Part shown: positions 17,802 to 27,404 of the stretch, piece by piece
Numbering within the stretch: the first letter of the stretch is position 1
Layout: the number at the start of each line of letters is the position of its first letter
DNA from: an uncultured Chitinophagaceae bacterium
Lineage (GTDB): Bacteria; Bacteroidota; Bacteroidia; Chitinophagales; Chitinophagaceae
Length of the DNA: 46,307 bases
Direction of reading: 5' to 3'
Assembly: GCA_938017685.1 (NCBI GenBank)
Contig: CALIIL010000005.1
Span: 1-46,307, forward strand
The notes under the pieces: generated by a model
The model's input: only the letters and a program-made list of their open reading frames with translations
The model's database searches: none
What the model was told of the DNA's origin: nothing
Program-made: the position numbers and the translations under genes

Positions 17802-17809
17802 CAAAGGTA
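17802..17809 (-). promoter_or_regulatory. Predicted -7 box for iscS
   Basis: The minus-strand TACCTTTG matches TAnnTTTG and ends 18 bp before the chosen iscS ATG. No convincing -33 element is visible. It lies inside the longer open frame, which supports the shorter start. Confidence 0.38.
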
Positions 17810-17868
17810 TTTCTAAAAAGCTTGATAGCATTGGGATTATAATAGTTAATTTCTTAGTACTATAAACA

Positions 17869-17897
17869 GAATAGGCTGCACAATGTGCAGCCTATTC
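17869..17897 (-). terminator. Hairpin after the giant surface-protein gene
   Basis: The perfect 12-bp arms GAATAGGCTGCA (17869-17880) and TGCAGCCTATTC (17886-17897) are separated by 5 bp. The hairpin starts 21 bp past the stop of the 1729-residue gene. The T-rich tail on the minus strand is short (TGTTTATAG), so termination may be partial. Confidence 0.7.
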
Positions 17898-17918
17898 AAT
17901 GCTTAAAAAATATAGAGG

Positions 17919-20900
17919 TTAATTAATTTTTGTAAACTTCAATTGCTGAAGCATATTGTCATTGATTACAACTCTAATAAAGTACGTTCCAGAAGCTAGT
18001 TGCTTCACTGAGATAGGATAAACATTTGTACCCATGCTAGACGATTTATTATAATTATTAATCACCTTACCCACTGCATCCATAATCTGAATTTCAATAT
18101 CATCATAATCTCTACTTGAGATAAATTTGATATTAACTACATCATTAGTAGGGTTAGGGTACAAGCTTATTTGTTGATTAATGTTGTCGTTTGATATTGT
18201 AACTACTTCCGAATAAGAAACCTTATTATCAAAATCAATCATTCTCAATCGATAGTAATCTTTTCCAGTTGGGGCTTTATCATAAGCTACATATTCTTTT
18301 CTACCTGTACCTTCTTTAGGCTGAACTGTAGTTACTGTCTCATACTCATTTTGCTCATTAGCTCTTTGCAATTCGTATTGCGCAAGATTAATCTCTTGAG
18401 CTACTGTCCAATATAATTTATTAGAACCATCGGCTTGTGCCAATCCGTCGAATGAAACTAACTGCACTGGCAATGGAGTTCCTATAGAAGCAACACCGCC
18501 CTCCTTAGAACAAATACAAGCATTAGCACCGGCTGTTGTTGTATCCTGTATTTGCACATATAAGCTAGCTGTTCCATTAGGACAATCAATAGCACTGTAA
18601 GTAAAGCTACCTGCATGAACAACCATTGCACTCGCATTGACTTGACTATTAATAAATGAGTGTAGTAAAGCACCAGTTGTATCTCCACAATAGATATTTA
18701 CTAAGTAATCTCCAGCGGTTGCATCATCATTACCACTATTATTAATATCCATACTGTAAGTAATGGTATTACCCAATTGGTTATGTGTAAAATTCTGAGA
18801 ATTTAAGTTTGGTTTTTTGACTTGAAAATCAATAGTGTCAGCATCAAATTTTTCAGCAAATTGACAGTTACCAAAGGTCACTGGACAATCAATGCCAACA
18901 GAACGAAACACTTCAGACTGAACATCAAAATATGTTGTATCACATAAAGTTGCCTGCGTACTCTCTACTTCAAAACTTATGCTTGGTGCATTACTTGCAT
19001 TGGCTGGAAGTTCTAATTTAATTTGATTGGTTCCAACCGTTGAGCTTGACACAACTCCGCTATTCACAATAAAACTTCCAGGCCTAATTTGTAATGGTGA
19101 CGGGATATAATAAAAAATACTGTCTCCTACATAGGTTGCACCATCTGATGAACTTAATGTTGATGTTACAATAGTTGGTGTGCTACAACTAACAAAATTA
19201 GTATTAGCTGTAAGTGTACCACCCAAACTTGGAGTAGGCGCTTGCGGCGTAGCTCGAACTGGATTTGCATTTACAATGAGACCATCTCCCGTTGCTGGAT
19301 TGCCGCATATTCCATTAGCCTTGGCTTCAAACTGAGCAGTTGATCCACTTACAAAATTACATGATGACACTTCTAACTGATAAGAGATATAAGCAGTTCG
19401 TTGATTTGTATTACTAGCATTATTTACACCAGGTATACCCGTTGTATCAATAAGTGTGTGGTCTTCTAAATTCAAAGCATGACTTCCACTAACTAATGGA
19501 ACTGTAAATGTTTCTGGATTATTATTTCCAGGGTAACTATACGTAAAAATATTAGCAACAATTTGCATTCCTGGAGGTGGTATAATATTTAGTATTGGAT
19601 TATCTATATCTCCATTTTGTGTGCTGCGCAATCTTAATTCATAATTTATCGGCTGGCAAATATCCACCGTAGAACCAAGCACCGGTTCCTGCGTTTTAAA
19701 CAATTGGATTTCACTTGATGCAGATGTCGTAGTTAGAGTTATGTCATTGGATGCACAGGCACTATCCGCATTTGTTGGAAATTGATCACAATCCCAACCT
19801 GCTCTTACTTTTAAAGTCTCCGCAGCACAGTCGCCTTTAGAGAAATATATACGCACTACCTCAAAACTTGGATTGCTTAAACCAGCTGCATTAATTTGAT
19901 ATAAATTTTTACCCGTTCCATAATTATTTGATGCTGTAATAGTTGTTCCAATAGGATGTTCTACTCTATTTACCGTGAGGTTAGAACTTGCTAATTCTTC
20001 AATAGCTAGCCACACATTTGGAGCATTATTTGTATTACCTCCTGTAAGTTGAACGTCCCAATAATTTTCATTTATTGATGTTGCTTGTACAACCCCTGAA
20101 TTATTCGTTATCACTACATCAGGTTTATTTACTCCGCTATAATTTAATGCTCTTACATCTCTGGTATAATAAGGTCTTGGATTACCTGCAGTATCTGGGT
20201 AATGTGACCAGAAACCATACTCTTCCACGGTAATATCTACTGTTGCAGGTGATGAACAACTAGGTCTAAGTATAAAACGTTGTTCTAATTGACTGCCCTC
20301 CGTACTTTCCGCCATGATGTTGTTATCATAAGCATTTTTGAGATCCCATTTAACTTTAGTGCCTGTTGTACTATTCCCAGTTACGGTAGTAGTAATAGAT
20401 GTATTGATATTCTGATTTATTGATGAACCTTTCTTTCGTGTTCTTCTCCATTTACTATTTACAGTTGTTGCTAAGCCAGCATATTCCCAACCAGCTGGTA
20501 TAGTTACTACTACAGAATCTTGCTTGCGCATGGGTCTAAATTCAAAAAGGAAATACTGTTGCTTATGATAGCCTCCTAAACGACGAGCGTATGATCTCCA
20601 ACCAACCGTTTTGTCTCCACAGCCAGATGCTGATCCGGGTAAATCAATATTGGCTCTTACCATTGATCGATCGCCTAAAAGATTGACATTGTAATCTGGT
20701 ATGAAACACGTAAAACCAGTTGTTTGATTTACAACTTCAGATGCAGGTACTGTTTGAGCAGCGTAAACTGTATGCGTCAAAATATCAACTTGAGGCGTTT
20801 CGGCATCTGAAGTTACTGGGCCTTCTCCTAATACATTTTCTAAAACTGAACTACCTGTAGGAATAGGAATATGAGATTGAACAGCGGGCGACCAAATTAA

Positions 20901-23108
20901 AAATGCTTCAACCGTAACACTGTCATCTTGAATATAAGTTGCAGGAAGCGCCGGAGTAAAAGTGGCTGATGCCCAATTACAAATAAAACTACTTCCCGGT
21001 GTGATAGCCGTAATAGGAACAGCGGTTGCTATATAAGTTGTAGCACCTCTTTGTATCGTAACATTTGCATAAGCACCACGCCATGTACTACTAGCGAACT
21101 TCCATTCGGCTAAAATATTATTCCAATTGGTTATTGTGCCAGGACTGGTTTGGTCTCTAACATAACCTTTATAATATGAACGCAAGGTATCACCTGCTTG
21201 ATATCGATTTACGTCAATTTTAGTTAAGTCAACAGAACCTGTTGTTTCAGGAACACCATTTTGATTATTATCTGGTAAGCCATAAGATGATCTTGCAAAG
21301 CTCCAATCCACAGGAACAACGCCACCCGATGCACAAGGCCCAGGACAAACTACATCAAAAGGGATGCTAATACATTTTCTTGTTTTCAGTTCATTTGGTG
21401 CACAACTTGAATCAATGGCTTGCACAATATCAACTGCTATGTTTTGAAGACCACAAGCTGCTGTACTTGTGCAAAGTAAAACCGATAATTGGTTTACACT
21501 CCCTGGTGTAAAACGTGCTATTATATCTTGGCCAACTTGCTTTGGATAGCCTGTATGCATTTGATTACCTGCTAAATTTTCTGTTATATCTGTTGCCAAA
21601 TTATTTACACTCATACCCACTGGCAAGGGAATAGTAACTTCCATATAACTTTCATTTGGACTAGGTGATAAGTCAGAATCTAAATCAATTTTTAAACTAA
21701 AACAAGACCCACCTATAACTTGAGCAGGTACTTGACTAATAACATTTTTGACCTCGTTTTTAATACCAAAATTACTTATGCCTTGAGCCGCTTTGGTACC
21801 AGCCACACCACACTCTGTTGTATAGTTCAACTCCAAGCCCATTTCTTGGACCGTACCAAAAGCATCATCACAACCTCCTCCAGGACATATATTTACATCC
21901 CAGGTAACCGTTATAGAACCATTGACTGGTATACTAATAGGTGTACTCGGATTTACAATTGCCGTAGAAGGTAAACCAACAGAGCAAGCTGTATTCAAAC
22001 TTTGCTTCAATTTAGTTCCATTAGAAGCAACTGAAACACCATCAGGATGCACCGCATCAACTTGAATAGATGCTGTATCTACTACATAAGGATAGTTTCT
22101 TGTAGTATTATTATTTTGAAAATTTCCAATAACCATACCTACATTAGTTGCACCACCGTTTCCAGTATTGGTTACCACGGCTGTAATCGTTGCATATGGA
22201 CTACCCGCACAATTTTGACTAGAAGAATAGCTAGGGGTAACCACAGCCGTTAAGTTTGGTATGGTTACTTGTACTGTAATATTACCATTACTTGTTGCGG
22301 TTTGGCATTGACTAGAGTAATCACAACCCCAGCCTACTTGATAAGCAGTTGGGTTTTGAGAACAACCATTAACAGTTATAGGTTGAGAAACACTAATGGG
22401 TGGATCTGTATCACATAAACCACCAGCAAAAGTTGGTGTACCAAAAATTTTGTATACATAAATTGAACCTGATGATAATATAGGGTCTGGCGCAAAGACT
22501 AACCCATCGGCTGTTATGTTTCCATTAGGAGTAGTTTCCGCAGGGCCAAAGTCTATTTCTAAATAGGCAGTATCCAAGCAACCTTGACCATTATTTTGAA
22601 ACGTAAAATTTCTTGTATGTGTGCTGCCAAATGCCACATTATTTAGCGGAGGCGGTTGGGCAACTGTAATTGTTGGGTAACTAACCTGATAAAAATTTAC
22701 TAATGGGTCATTTTCTGTTGTTGCTCCTATAGTAATAGCGTCCTTAAATGTTCCTGCACCTAGAGCATGGGTATAAGATGCGCATGTAGCCTTTCTAGCA
22801 ATTGTAAATGTAAATGGTGTTGAAACCATGGTCAATGCAAATGTAGGTGCATTGGGTGTTCCTCCCTCTACAGCTATAGCAGTACCTGCCGTAACGGCAA
22901 ATGAACTAGCAACATACTCAACACCAGGAGGCAATTGAATAGATAAGGTTTCTGTGGGCGTAGCACCAGTGACCTGAGCAGTCAGTAGGCTTTCGCCACT
23001 GCATACCGTTAAGTTCTGAGAAGCTGAGGGGTATGAGATTGTTTGTGCTTGCGATGTTGTTAGCCATGTTACAAGGTATATGATCACAAATAGTAGTAGT
23101 TTTTTCAT
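17919..23108 (-). CDS. Giant T9SS-sorted cell-surface protein (1729 aa)
   Basis: A signal peptide (residues 1-21, ending TTSQAQ) opens a very long, beta-rich, Ser/Thr/Asn-rich ectodomain with many scattered cysteines. It is built from successive DUF11-like or CARDB-like immunoglobulin-type modules, for example segments around LTVCSGESL, VCPGPCASG and NLNSQNFTHNQLGNTITYSM. A fibronectin-like section (PLPVQLVSFDGLAQADGSNK to YYRLRMIDFDN) precedes the type A sorting domain: SLYPNPTNDVVNIKF, then QIMDAVGKVINNY and LASGTYFIRVVIN. It should be exported by T9SS and displayed or released, perhaps as an adhesin or matrix protein. No enzymatic motif is visible. Its start region carries an 18-bp tandem duplication. 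Confidence 0.88.
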   Translation of the reverse strand: MKKLLLFVIIYLVTWLTTSQAQTISYPSASQNLTVCSGESLLTAQVTGATPTETLSIQLPPGVEYVASSFAVTAGTAIAVEGGTPNAPTFALTMVSTPFTFTIARKATCASYTHALGAGTFKDAITIGATTENDPLVNFYQVSYPTITVAQPPPLNNVAFGSTHTRNFTFQNNGQGCLDTAYLEIDFGPAETTPNGNITADGLVFAPDPILSSGSIYVYKIFGTPTFAGGLCDTDPPISVSQPITVNGCSQNPTAYQVGWGCDYSSQCQTATSNGNITVQVTIPNLTAVVTPSYSSSQNCAGSPYATITAVVTNTGNGGATNVGMVIGNFQNNNTTRNYPYVVDTASIQVDAVHPDGVSVASNGTKLKQSLNTACSVGLPSTAIVNPSTPISIPVNGSITVTWDVNICPGGGCDDAFGTVQEMGLELNYTTECGVAGTKAAQGISNFGIKNEVKNVISQVPAQVIGGSCFSLKIDLDSDLSPSPNESYMEVTIPLPVGMSVNNLATDITENLAGNQMHTGYPKQVGQDIIARFTPGSVNQLSVLLCTSTAACGLQNIAVDIVQAIDSSCAPNELKTRKCISIPFDVVCPGPCASGGVVPVDWSFARSSYGLPDNNQNGVPETTGSVDLTKIDVNRYQAGDTLRSYYKGYVRDQTSPGTITNWNNILAEWKFASSTWRGAYANVTIQRGATTYIATAVPITAITPGSSFICNWASATFTPALPATYIQDDSVTVEAFLIWSPAVQSHIPIPTGSSVLENVLGEGPVTSDAETPQVDILTHTVYAAQTVPASEVVNQTTGFTCFIPDYNVNLLGDRSMVRANIDLPGSASGCGDKTVGWRSYARRLGGYHKQQYFLFEFRPMRKQDSVVVTIPAGWEYAGLATTVNSKWRRTRKKGSSINQNINTSITTTVTGNSTTGTKVKWDLKNAYDNNIMAESTEGSQLEQRFILRPSCSSPATVDITVEEYGFWSHYPDTAGNPRPYYTRDVRALNYSGVNKPDVVITNNSGVVQATSINENYWDVQLTGGNTNNAPNVWLAIEELASSNLTVNRVEHPIGTTITASNNYGTGKNLYQINAAGLSNPSFEVVRIYFSKGDCAAETLKVRAGWDCDQFPTNADSACASNDITLTTTSASSEIQLFKTQEPVLGSTVDICQPINYELRLRSTQNGDIDNPILNIIPPPGMQIVANIFTYSYPGNNNPETFTVPLVSGSHALNLEDHTLIDTTGIPGVNNASNTNQRTAYISYQLEVSSCNFVSGSTAQFEAKANGICGNPATGDGLIVNANPVRATPQAPTPSLGGTLTANTNFVSCSTPTIVTSTLSSSDGATYVGDSIFYYIPSPLQIRPGSFIVNSGVVSSSTVGTNQIKLELPANASNAPSISFEVESTQATLCDTTYFDVQSEVFRSVGIDCPVTFGNCQFAEKFDADTIDFQVKKPNLNSQNFTHNQLGNTITYSMDINNSGNDDATAGDYLVNIYCGDTTGALLHSFINSQVNASAMVVHAGSFTYSAIDCPNGTASLYVQIQDTTTAGANACICSKEGGVASIGTPLPVQLVSFDGLAQADGSNKLYWTVAQEINLAQYELQRANEQNEYETVTTVQPKEGTGRKEYVAYDKAPTGKDYYRLRMIDFDNKVSYSEVVTISNDNINQQISLYPNPTNDVVNIKFISSRDYDDIEIQIMDAVGKVINNYNKSSSMGTNVYPISVKQLASGTYFIRVVINDNMLQQLKFTKIN

Positions 23109-23144
23109 ATTAACTTCTTATTTCATATTAACTTTTTATTTCAT
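23106..23144 (-). repeat. 18-bp tandem duplication creating two upstream mini-ORFs
   Basis: Two nearly identical 18-bp units (23106-23123 and 23124-23141, one mismatch) end at the start codon of the 1729-residue gene. Read on the minus strand they give ATG-AAA-TAA twice (ATGs at 23144 and 23126) before the real ATG at 23108. All three ATGs are in the same frame and 18 bp apart. Confidence 0.8.
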
Positions 23145-23155
23145 TTGTACAGCAT

Positions 23156-23184
23156 CAAAGATAATGCCAAAACTTATCCACAAA
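23156..23184 (-). promoter_or_regulatory. Predicted promoter of the giant surface protein
   Basis: The minus-strand TATCTTTG (23163-23156) matches TAnnTTTG. TTTG at 23184-23181 lies 17 bp upstream as a -33 element. Transcription would start around 23150, so the two ATGAAATAA mini-ORFs would lie in the leader. Confidence 0.48.
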
Positions 23185-23283
23185 TGTTTATGACTTACTA
23201 AGCAAAGGTTTTAATATTATTAAATTTTATATGCGTTTTTTCTGTGGGTGTTTATTTCTACTTTACTAATTTCACTTTATTAA

Positions 23284-23697
23284 ATGAATAAAATAGAACA
23301 CATAGGCATTGCCGTAAAGTCACTAGATATAAGCATCCCGCTATTTGAAAAACTATTAAATACCAATTGCTATAAAACAGAATCTGTTGAAAGCGAGCAG
23401 GTCAATACCGCTTTCTTTAATACGGGCGACAACAAAATTGAACTAGTAGCCGACCTAGATAATGAAGCTTCAAGAGGAGTTATAAACAAATTTATTAGCA
23501 AGCGCGGCGAGGGCATCCATCATATTGCTTTTGATGTTACGGATATTGAAGCCGAAATGAAACGACTTGTTGCAGAAGGTTTTGTTCTTTTAAATGAAAA
23601 ACCTAAAAAAGGAGCAGATAATAAATTGGTATGCTTCTTACACCCAAAAAAAACAAACGGTGTGTTGATTGAGCTTTGCCAGGAAATAAAAACTTAA
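23284..23697 (+). CDS. mce: Methylmalonyl-CoA epimerase
   Basis: This 137-residue single-domain vicinal-oxygen-chelate protein interconverts (2R)- and (2S)-methylmalonyl-CoA, linking propionyl-CoA carboxylation to methylmalonyl-CoA mutase. The paired beta-alpha-beta units are clear. IEHIGIAVKSL supplies metal ligand His6, GEGIHHIAFDV supplies His80 (or His79), and GVLIELCQ supplies Glu130; the NTGDNKIELV segment also fits the family. Length and both ends match. No mutase or carboxylase gene is adjacent, so it is probably transcribed alone. The glyoxalase-fold alternative is less likely because of the motif order. Confidence 0.93.
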   Translation: MNKIEHIGIAVKSLDISIPLFEKLLNTNCYKTESVESEQVNTAFFNTGDNKIELVADLDNEASRGVINKFISKRGEGIHHIAFDVTDIEAEMKRLVAEGFVLLNEKPKKGADNKLVCFLHPKKTNGVLIELCQEIKT

Positions 23698-23780
23698 TTA
23701 ATTTCAACCAATCGTAAGTGCACAAAATATTATGTACTCATGAAACGCTTTAAAAATTCTAGCCAACAGGCTCAGATTCA

Positions 23781-24662
23781 TTATTTTAATTTTATTTCTT
23801 CGGCATGTATAATCTCGCGACTTACACCTGTGCGACTTACAAATGCTACTATGTGACACTTATCTAAGTTCCAGCTATTGTCGCCATCTATTTTTGGATT
23901 AAAAGAGATCCTTTTTTGTAATACATTACCCGCCTTCTTTTCTCCAAAGTTTAAAGGTGTACCTAATATATTCGTAATACAATCTCTAAATACGTGATCG
24001 TGTTTATAGTCTAACACATCCTCCATTGCAGCTTCTCCATCTAACTGATAATCAATAATACTGTCCTCTAATACATATAATGTTAGTGTTAAATCTTCAT
24101 TTACATCTTCTGTAAAGGCTGATTTAATAGTTACGATGCATTCATTTCCATCCTGGATATATTGGCTTTCTAGGTGAATATTTACAGGAGTAGTTTTATT
24201 AGTTATTTGATCGCTTATTAATCCGCTCCAATCCGCCTTTGGTCTAAAAATAACGCCTTGAGTATTTGGCAATCTATCAATGGCTGCTGCAGGCAAACCC
24301 GGTTGTCCTAAACTATTTACTATAGCTGTTCCGTCTTCTGTTCTAAAGTCATATTGGCTTTGTGGATATGGCTGGGCAAAACCTGTTGCATGAATTGCAA
24401 CTACAATAGTTCTGTTATTATTCTGCTGACTTATGGACTTTATTAACCGAGCACCACCTGGGCAATTGGTGCACCCAACCCCTGTAACCTCTTCAACCAG
24501 CGTCAATTTTTCTTGCGGATTTTCTATTCCTGCGAAGTAAGTCGAATCCTCAACCAAAGCTCCTTGACCCAAATCTAAACCTGGGGGCGTTTGTTCTTTA
24601 CAAGCTATAAAAAACAAAGTTATTAAAGCAATTGAAATGGTGAGTATTTTGGTATTTTTCAT
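23781..24662 (-). CDS. Omp28-related outer-membrane lipoprotein with CxxC motif
   Basis: This 293-residue lipoprotein has a lipobox ending at Cys21 (TLFFIAC). Near the N-terminus it has LVEEVTGVGCTNCPGGARL, i.e. Cys64-x-x-Cys67 in a thioredoxin-like fold, followed by VVAIHATGFAQPYP. This is the Omp28 family signature (Porphyromonas Omp28 and relatives). The CxxC suggests a redox-active or disulfide-related role, but the family function is unsettled. It is the last gene of an apparent leftward operon (DUF6029, unknown 351-residue protein, Omp28); the upstream stop is only 5 bp from its start. Confidence 0.87.
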   Translation of the reverse strand: MKNTKILTISIALITLFFIACKEQTPPGLDLGQGALVEDSTYFAGIENPQEKLTLVEEVTGVGCTNCPGGARLIKSISQQNNNRTIVVAIHATGFAQPYPQSQYDFRTEDGTAIVNSLGQPGLPAAAIDRLPNTQGVIFRPKADWSGLISDQITNKTTPVNIHLESQYIQDGNECIVTIKSAFTEDVNEDLTLTLYVLEDSIIDYQLDGEAAMEDVLDYKHDHVFRDCITNILGTPLNFGEKKAGNVLQKRISFNPKIDGDNSWNLDKCHIVAFVSRTGVSREIIHAEEIKLK

Positions 24663-24667
24663 AATGT

Positions 24668-25723
24668 TTATTTTCTATGTGTCATATCCTCTAAAAAACG
24701 TTCAACAAGAATAACTTGTGAAGGCTGCGAAGTTGAAGGGTCAAAACCGATAAAAAACTTTGATTGGCCTAAATTTAAAATTCCTTTTTCTCCAAAACTT
24801 ATAAAATATTTTAAATCCTCAGGTCTATCGCATAAGTCCTCATCATTATCCTCAAATGAAATTCTAGTCTCTACTAATTCTATTTGATCCTGACTGTTTG
24901 TTGGTGTTGTTATAAAAGCGTTAGACCCACCAATATAATTATTACTGTACCAAGAAACATTAATATCTCTTCCATCGGTTCCAAAATTAGTTGAAGTATA
25001 GTGATTTGGAATCCAGTTTAACATTATTCTTATTAATGGTTGAACAGGGTTATAATTACACGATGTATTATCATTAATATTAAAACCTCTCTGTGGTGAA
25101 ATTTGCCAATCATTGGGTTGACCAACCATCCACTCATTAGAAAAATAAGAAGATCCATCGTAAATATTAACAGCTACAGCACTTCCTGTCCATTGTGGAT
25201 TTAAGGGAGTTACTTGATCGGCTATTAACTCCTCGTGAATAAAATCATACTCTATTTTATTAGCACTTGATGTCCAAAGGTTAGGTCCATACAAGAATTG
25301 TTTTGTTTGTGAGTTAATAAATATTAATTGCTTCTTAATTCCATTTATTTCCTTCAGATTGCCAACTAAGTCAAAGTTTTCAAGCTTGGGTAGATTGTTA
25401 TTATTCATATAAATTATAGATTGAATTGGTATAAAAGAAATGCCTACAAATTGTTTACCTCTTATAATACTTCCATCAACAACATTTGTTATAATAAAGT
25501 TTGATTGGTTTCCAGTATTCTCATCTATAAGAGAAATACCATTAAAAATTTCTGGGTGTTGATAATACCAAAAACATCCTATTAAACCAGAACCCATTCC
25601 AGCTGTTTTTAATTTATCTAAACCATCTATTTGTTTTTTAATCTCAATAACTTGACTTTCTTGTGAAAACATTGAGAGTGAAATACAAACAAAAAACAAA
25701 TTTAATACTAACTTTTTAACCAT
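24668..25723 (-). CDS. Secreted protein of unknown function
   Basis: Starting at ATG 25721-25723 this is a 351-residue protein with a signal peptide (MVKKLVLNLFFVCISLSMFS, cleaved near residue 20). An ATG 21 bp upstream would add a short polar extension. The mature part is Asn-rich and probably beta-rich, without a lipobox, sorting domain or recognisable family motif. It sits between the DUF6029 and Omp28-like genes, with gaps of 61 and 5 bp, so it is probably co-expressed with an outer-membrane protein and a thiol lipoprotein. Confidence 0.68.
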   Translation of the reverse strand: MVKKLVLNLFFVCISLSMFSQESQVIEIKKQIDGLDKLKTAGMGSGLIGCFWYYQHPEIFNGISLIDENTGNQSNFIITNVVDGSIIRGKQFVGISFIPIQSIIYMNNNNLPKLENFDLVGNLKEINGIKKQLIFINSQTKQFLYGPNLWTSSANKIEYDFIHEELIADQVTPLNPQWTGSAVAVNIYDGSSYFSNEWMVGQPNDWQISPQRGFNINDNTSCNYNPVQPLIRIMLNWIPNHYTSTNFGTDGRDINVSWYSNNYIGGSNAFITTPTNSQDQIELVETRISFEDNDEDLCDRPEDLKYFISFGEKGILNLGQSKFFIGFDPSTSQPSQVILVERFLEDMTHRK

Positions 25724-25784
25724 ATATTGTTCGAAAGTAAACATTAAAATTTAAATAAATTACAGTGTCAAAATTAATTTACAA

Positions 25785-27377
25785 TTAGAAACTACTCGTT
25801 ACTCCTATTTTAAAACCACTAAAGGCTGGCTCATAACGACACACGCCTCCTGTACAATTAATCCCTTCGACTTGCTTAACATATTGGGCAGTAAAGCGAT
25901 GCGCATCTTTGGTATATGCTACAAATACATTGGGATAATGTGTTGGTTCTAAGCCTTCGCCCAGTTTACCACTTGGTGCGTAGTTAAACATATCAGTGAC
26001 TGCAAATGCCCATTTAGGACTAATATTATATTCTAATAATCCAAATAACCAAGCACCATAATCTTCCGTAGCGTTCATCCATTGCCCTTCAAAACGCATA
26101 GAGTGTTTCTTATCAATTTTATAAATAACCTCAGTAAATGGTGTGACCGATGTAAATAAGGGATACCCAGGCTTATCTTGATAGATCTCTTGATTGTATT
26201 CCATAACTTGAACACCTAAGTGAATAATCCAATTGTCTAAACCTCTATATTCAATATCATTATAAGATTCTCTGTATAGCTTGGTTCCTTCCAATGTATT
26301 AATATAAGTATAGTTCAAGTTAATATTCCAATCTTTGGTTGGGGATATATAAGCATTTAGACCTAAGGCTAACTCGCTAATATCTTGTGATTGTGGGCTA
26401 TAACGCGATATTAATCGTTGTACACGTATAGGTGCAACAATGGGTTGCCAGTTATACATTCCATTAATAAATGTTTCGTTCGGTGATGTTCTTTGAACAA
26501 AATTTTCTGTTCGTTTAAATGTTGCATTTAATCCCAACTTATTAATTGCATAACCTAATGTGCTAAATAATACATTGCCATCACTCTGTTTCAACTCCTT
26601 TGTTATTTGATTAAATATGGCTTCTTCTGTTTTATAAGCACCCTCAACATACCAAGTAAAGTTTCCTAAATTCATGGTATTATAAACGGTAGCTGCATAA
26701 GAATTATAGGTAGGTACAAATCGGTCAATTTCAGGCATGGCATTAATAGAAGATACAACACCATCCATACTTTGTTGGTCCATTGTTCTATTTAAGAGAC
26801 CAATACCAGAAGTCATATAACCTTCTTTACCTAATCCGTAACCACCTTCAATATTCAATCCTTTTAGAATAGGATTATATCTGGTAAACTGCTGTTTTAT
26901 CTGACCTGTAAATGCTTTTACCTTAACAGCATCCGAAAGCTGATATTTTAATTTTAAACCAAATAAAGCATTATCAATGAGTAGTCCTCTATCCTCATAG
27001 GCTCTAAACAATATACCAGTTCCAATCTGATCATAAATATGACCCGCACTTATTTCTAATTTATTGAACTCTTTTGTTAAATTAAACATACCAATACCAG
27101 CCGCCGTATAAGCCGCTTGAGGGTTTAATAAGTTAGAATTCTGAAATCCATCAAAACGTACCGTAGCGGCAAAACCTTTACTATCCGCATATCTTAGACC
27201 TAACCAGCCTTCTCCACCACTCAAAAAATTATCATATAATGGATTACCAGCAGCACCGATAGCTGAATCGCGCTGAAAGAAATTTACATTCATCATTAAA
27301 TCTCCAGAAAGTCGACCTTGTGAATAAACGCTTGATGAGCTTAAAATAAAAATAAAAATCGTAATAAATTGTTTCAT
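25785..27377 (-). CDS. DUF6029 family outer-membrane beta-barrel-like protein
   Basis: This 530-residue protein has a signal peptide (MKQFITIFIFILSSSSVYSQ) followed by the opening GRLSGDLMMNVNFFQRD typical of DUF6029. Alternating hydrophobic and polar strands rich in aromatic residues run to the end, which finishes with GFKIGVTSSF; a C-terminal Phe is usual for outer-membrane barrels. The role is unknown; a porin-like or cargo-binding barrel is plausible. It is the first gene of a leftward operon ending in an Omp28-like lipoprotein, a neighbourhood I recall from other Bacteroidota. A TATATTTG box lies 20 bp upstream of the start. Confidence 0.82.
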   Translation of the reverse strand: MKQFITIFIFILSSSSVYSQGRLSGDLMMNVNFFQRDSAIGAAGNPLYDNFLSGGEGWLGLRYADSKGFAATVRFDGFQNSNLLNPQAAYTAAGIGMFNLTKEFNKLEISAGHIYDQIGTGILFRAYEDRGLLIDNALFGLKLKYQLSDAVKVKAFTGQIKQQFTRYNPILKGLNIEGGYGLGKEGYMTSGIGLLNRTMDQQSMDGVVSSINAMPEIDRFVPTYNSYAATVYNTMNLGNFTWYVEGAYKTEEAIFNQITKELKQSDGNVLFSTLGYAINKLGLNATFKRTENFVQRTSPNETFINGMYNWQPIVAPIRVQRLISRYSPQSQDISELALGLNAYISPTKDWNINLNYTYINTLEGTKLYRESYNDIEYRGLDNWIIHLGVQVMEYNQEIYQDKPGYPLFTSVTPFTEVIYKIDKKHSMRFEGQWMNATEDYGAWLFGLLEYNISPKWAFAVTDMFNYAPSGKLGEGLEPTHYPNVFVAYTKDAHRFTAQYVKQVEGINCTGGVCRYEPAFSGFKIGVTSSF

Positions 27378-27396
27378 GAAAAAAATTAATAGGATT

Positions 27397-27404
27397 CAAA
27401 TATA
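27397..27404 (-). promoter_or_regulatory. Predicted -7 box for the DUF6029/Omp28 operon
   Basis: The minus-strand TATATTTG matches TAnnTTTG and ends 19 bp before the DUF6029 ATG. No clear -33 TTG is visible at the expected distance. Confidence 0.38.
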
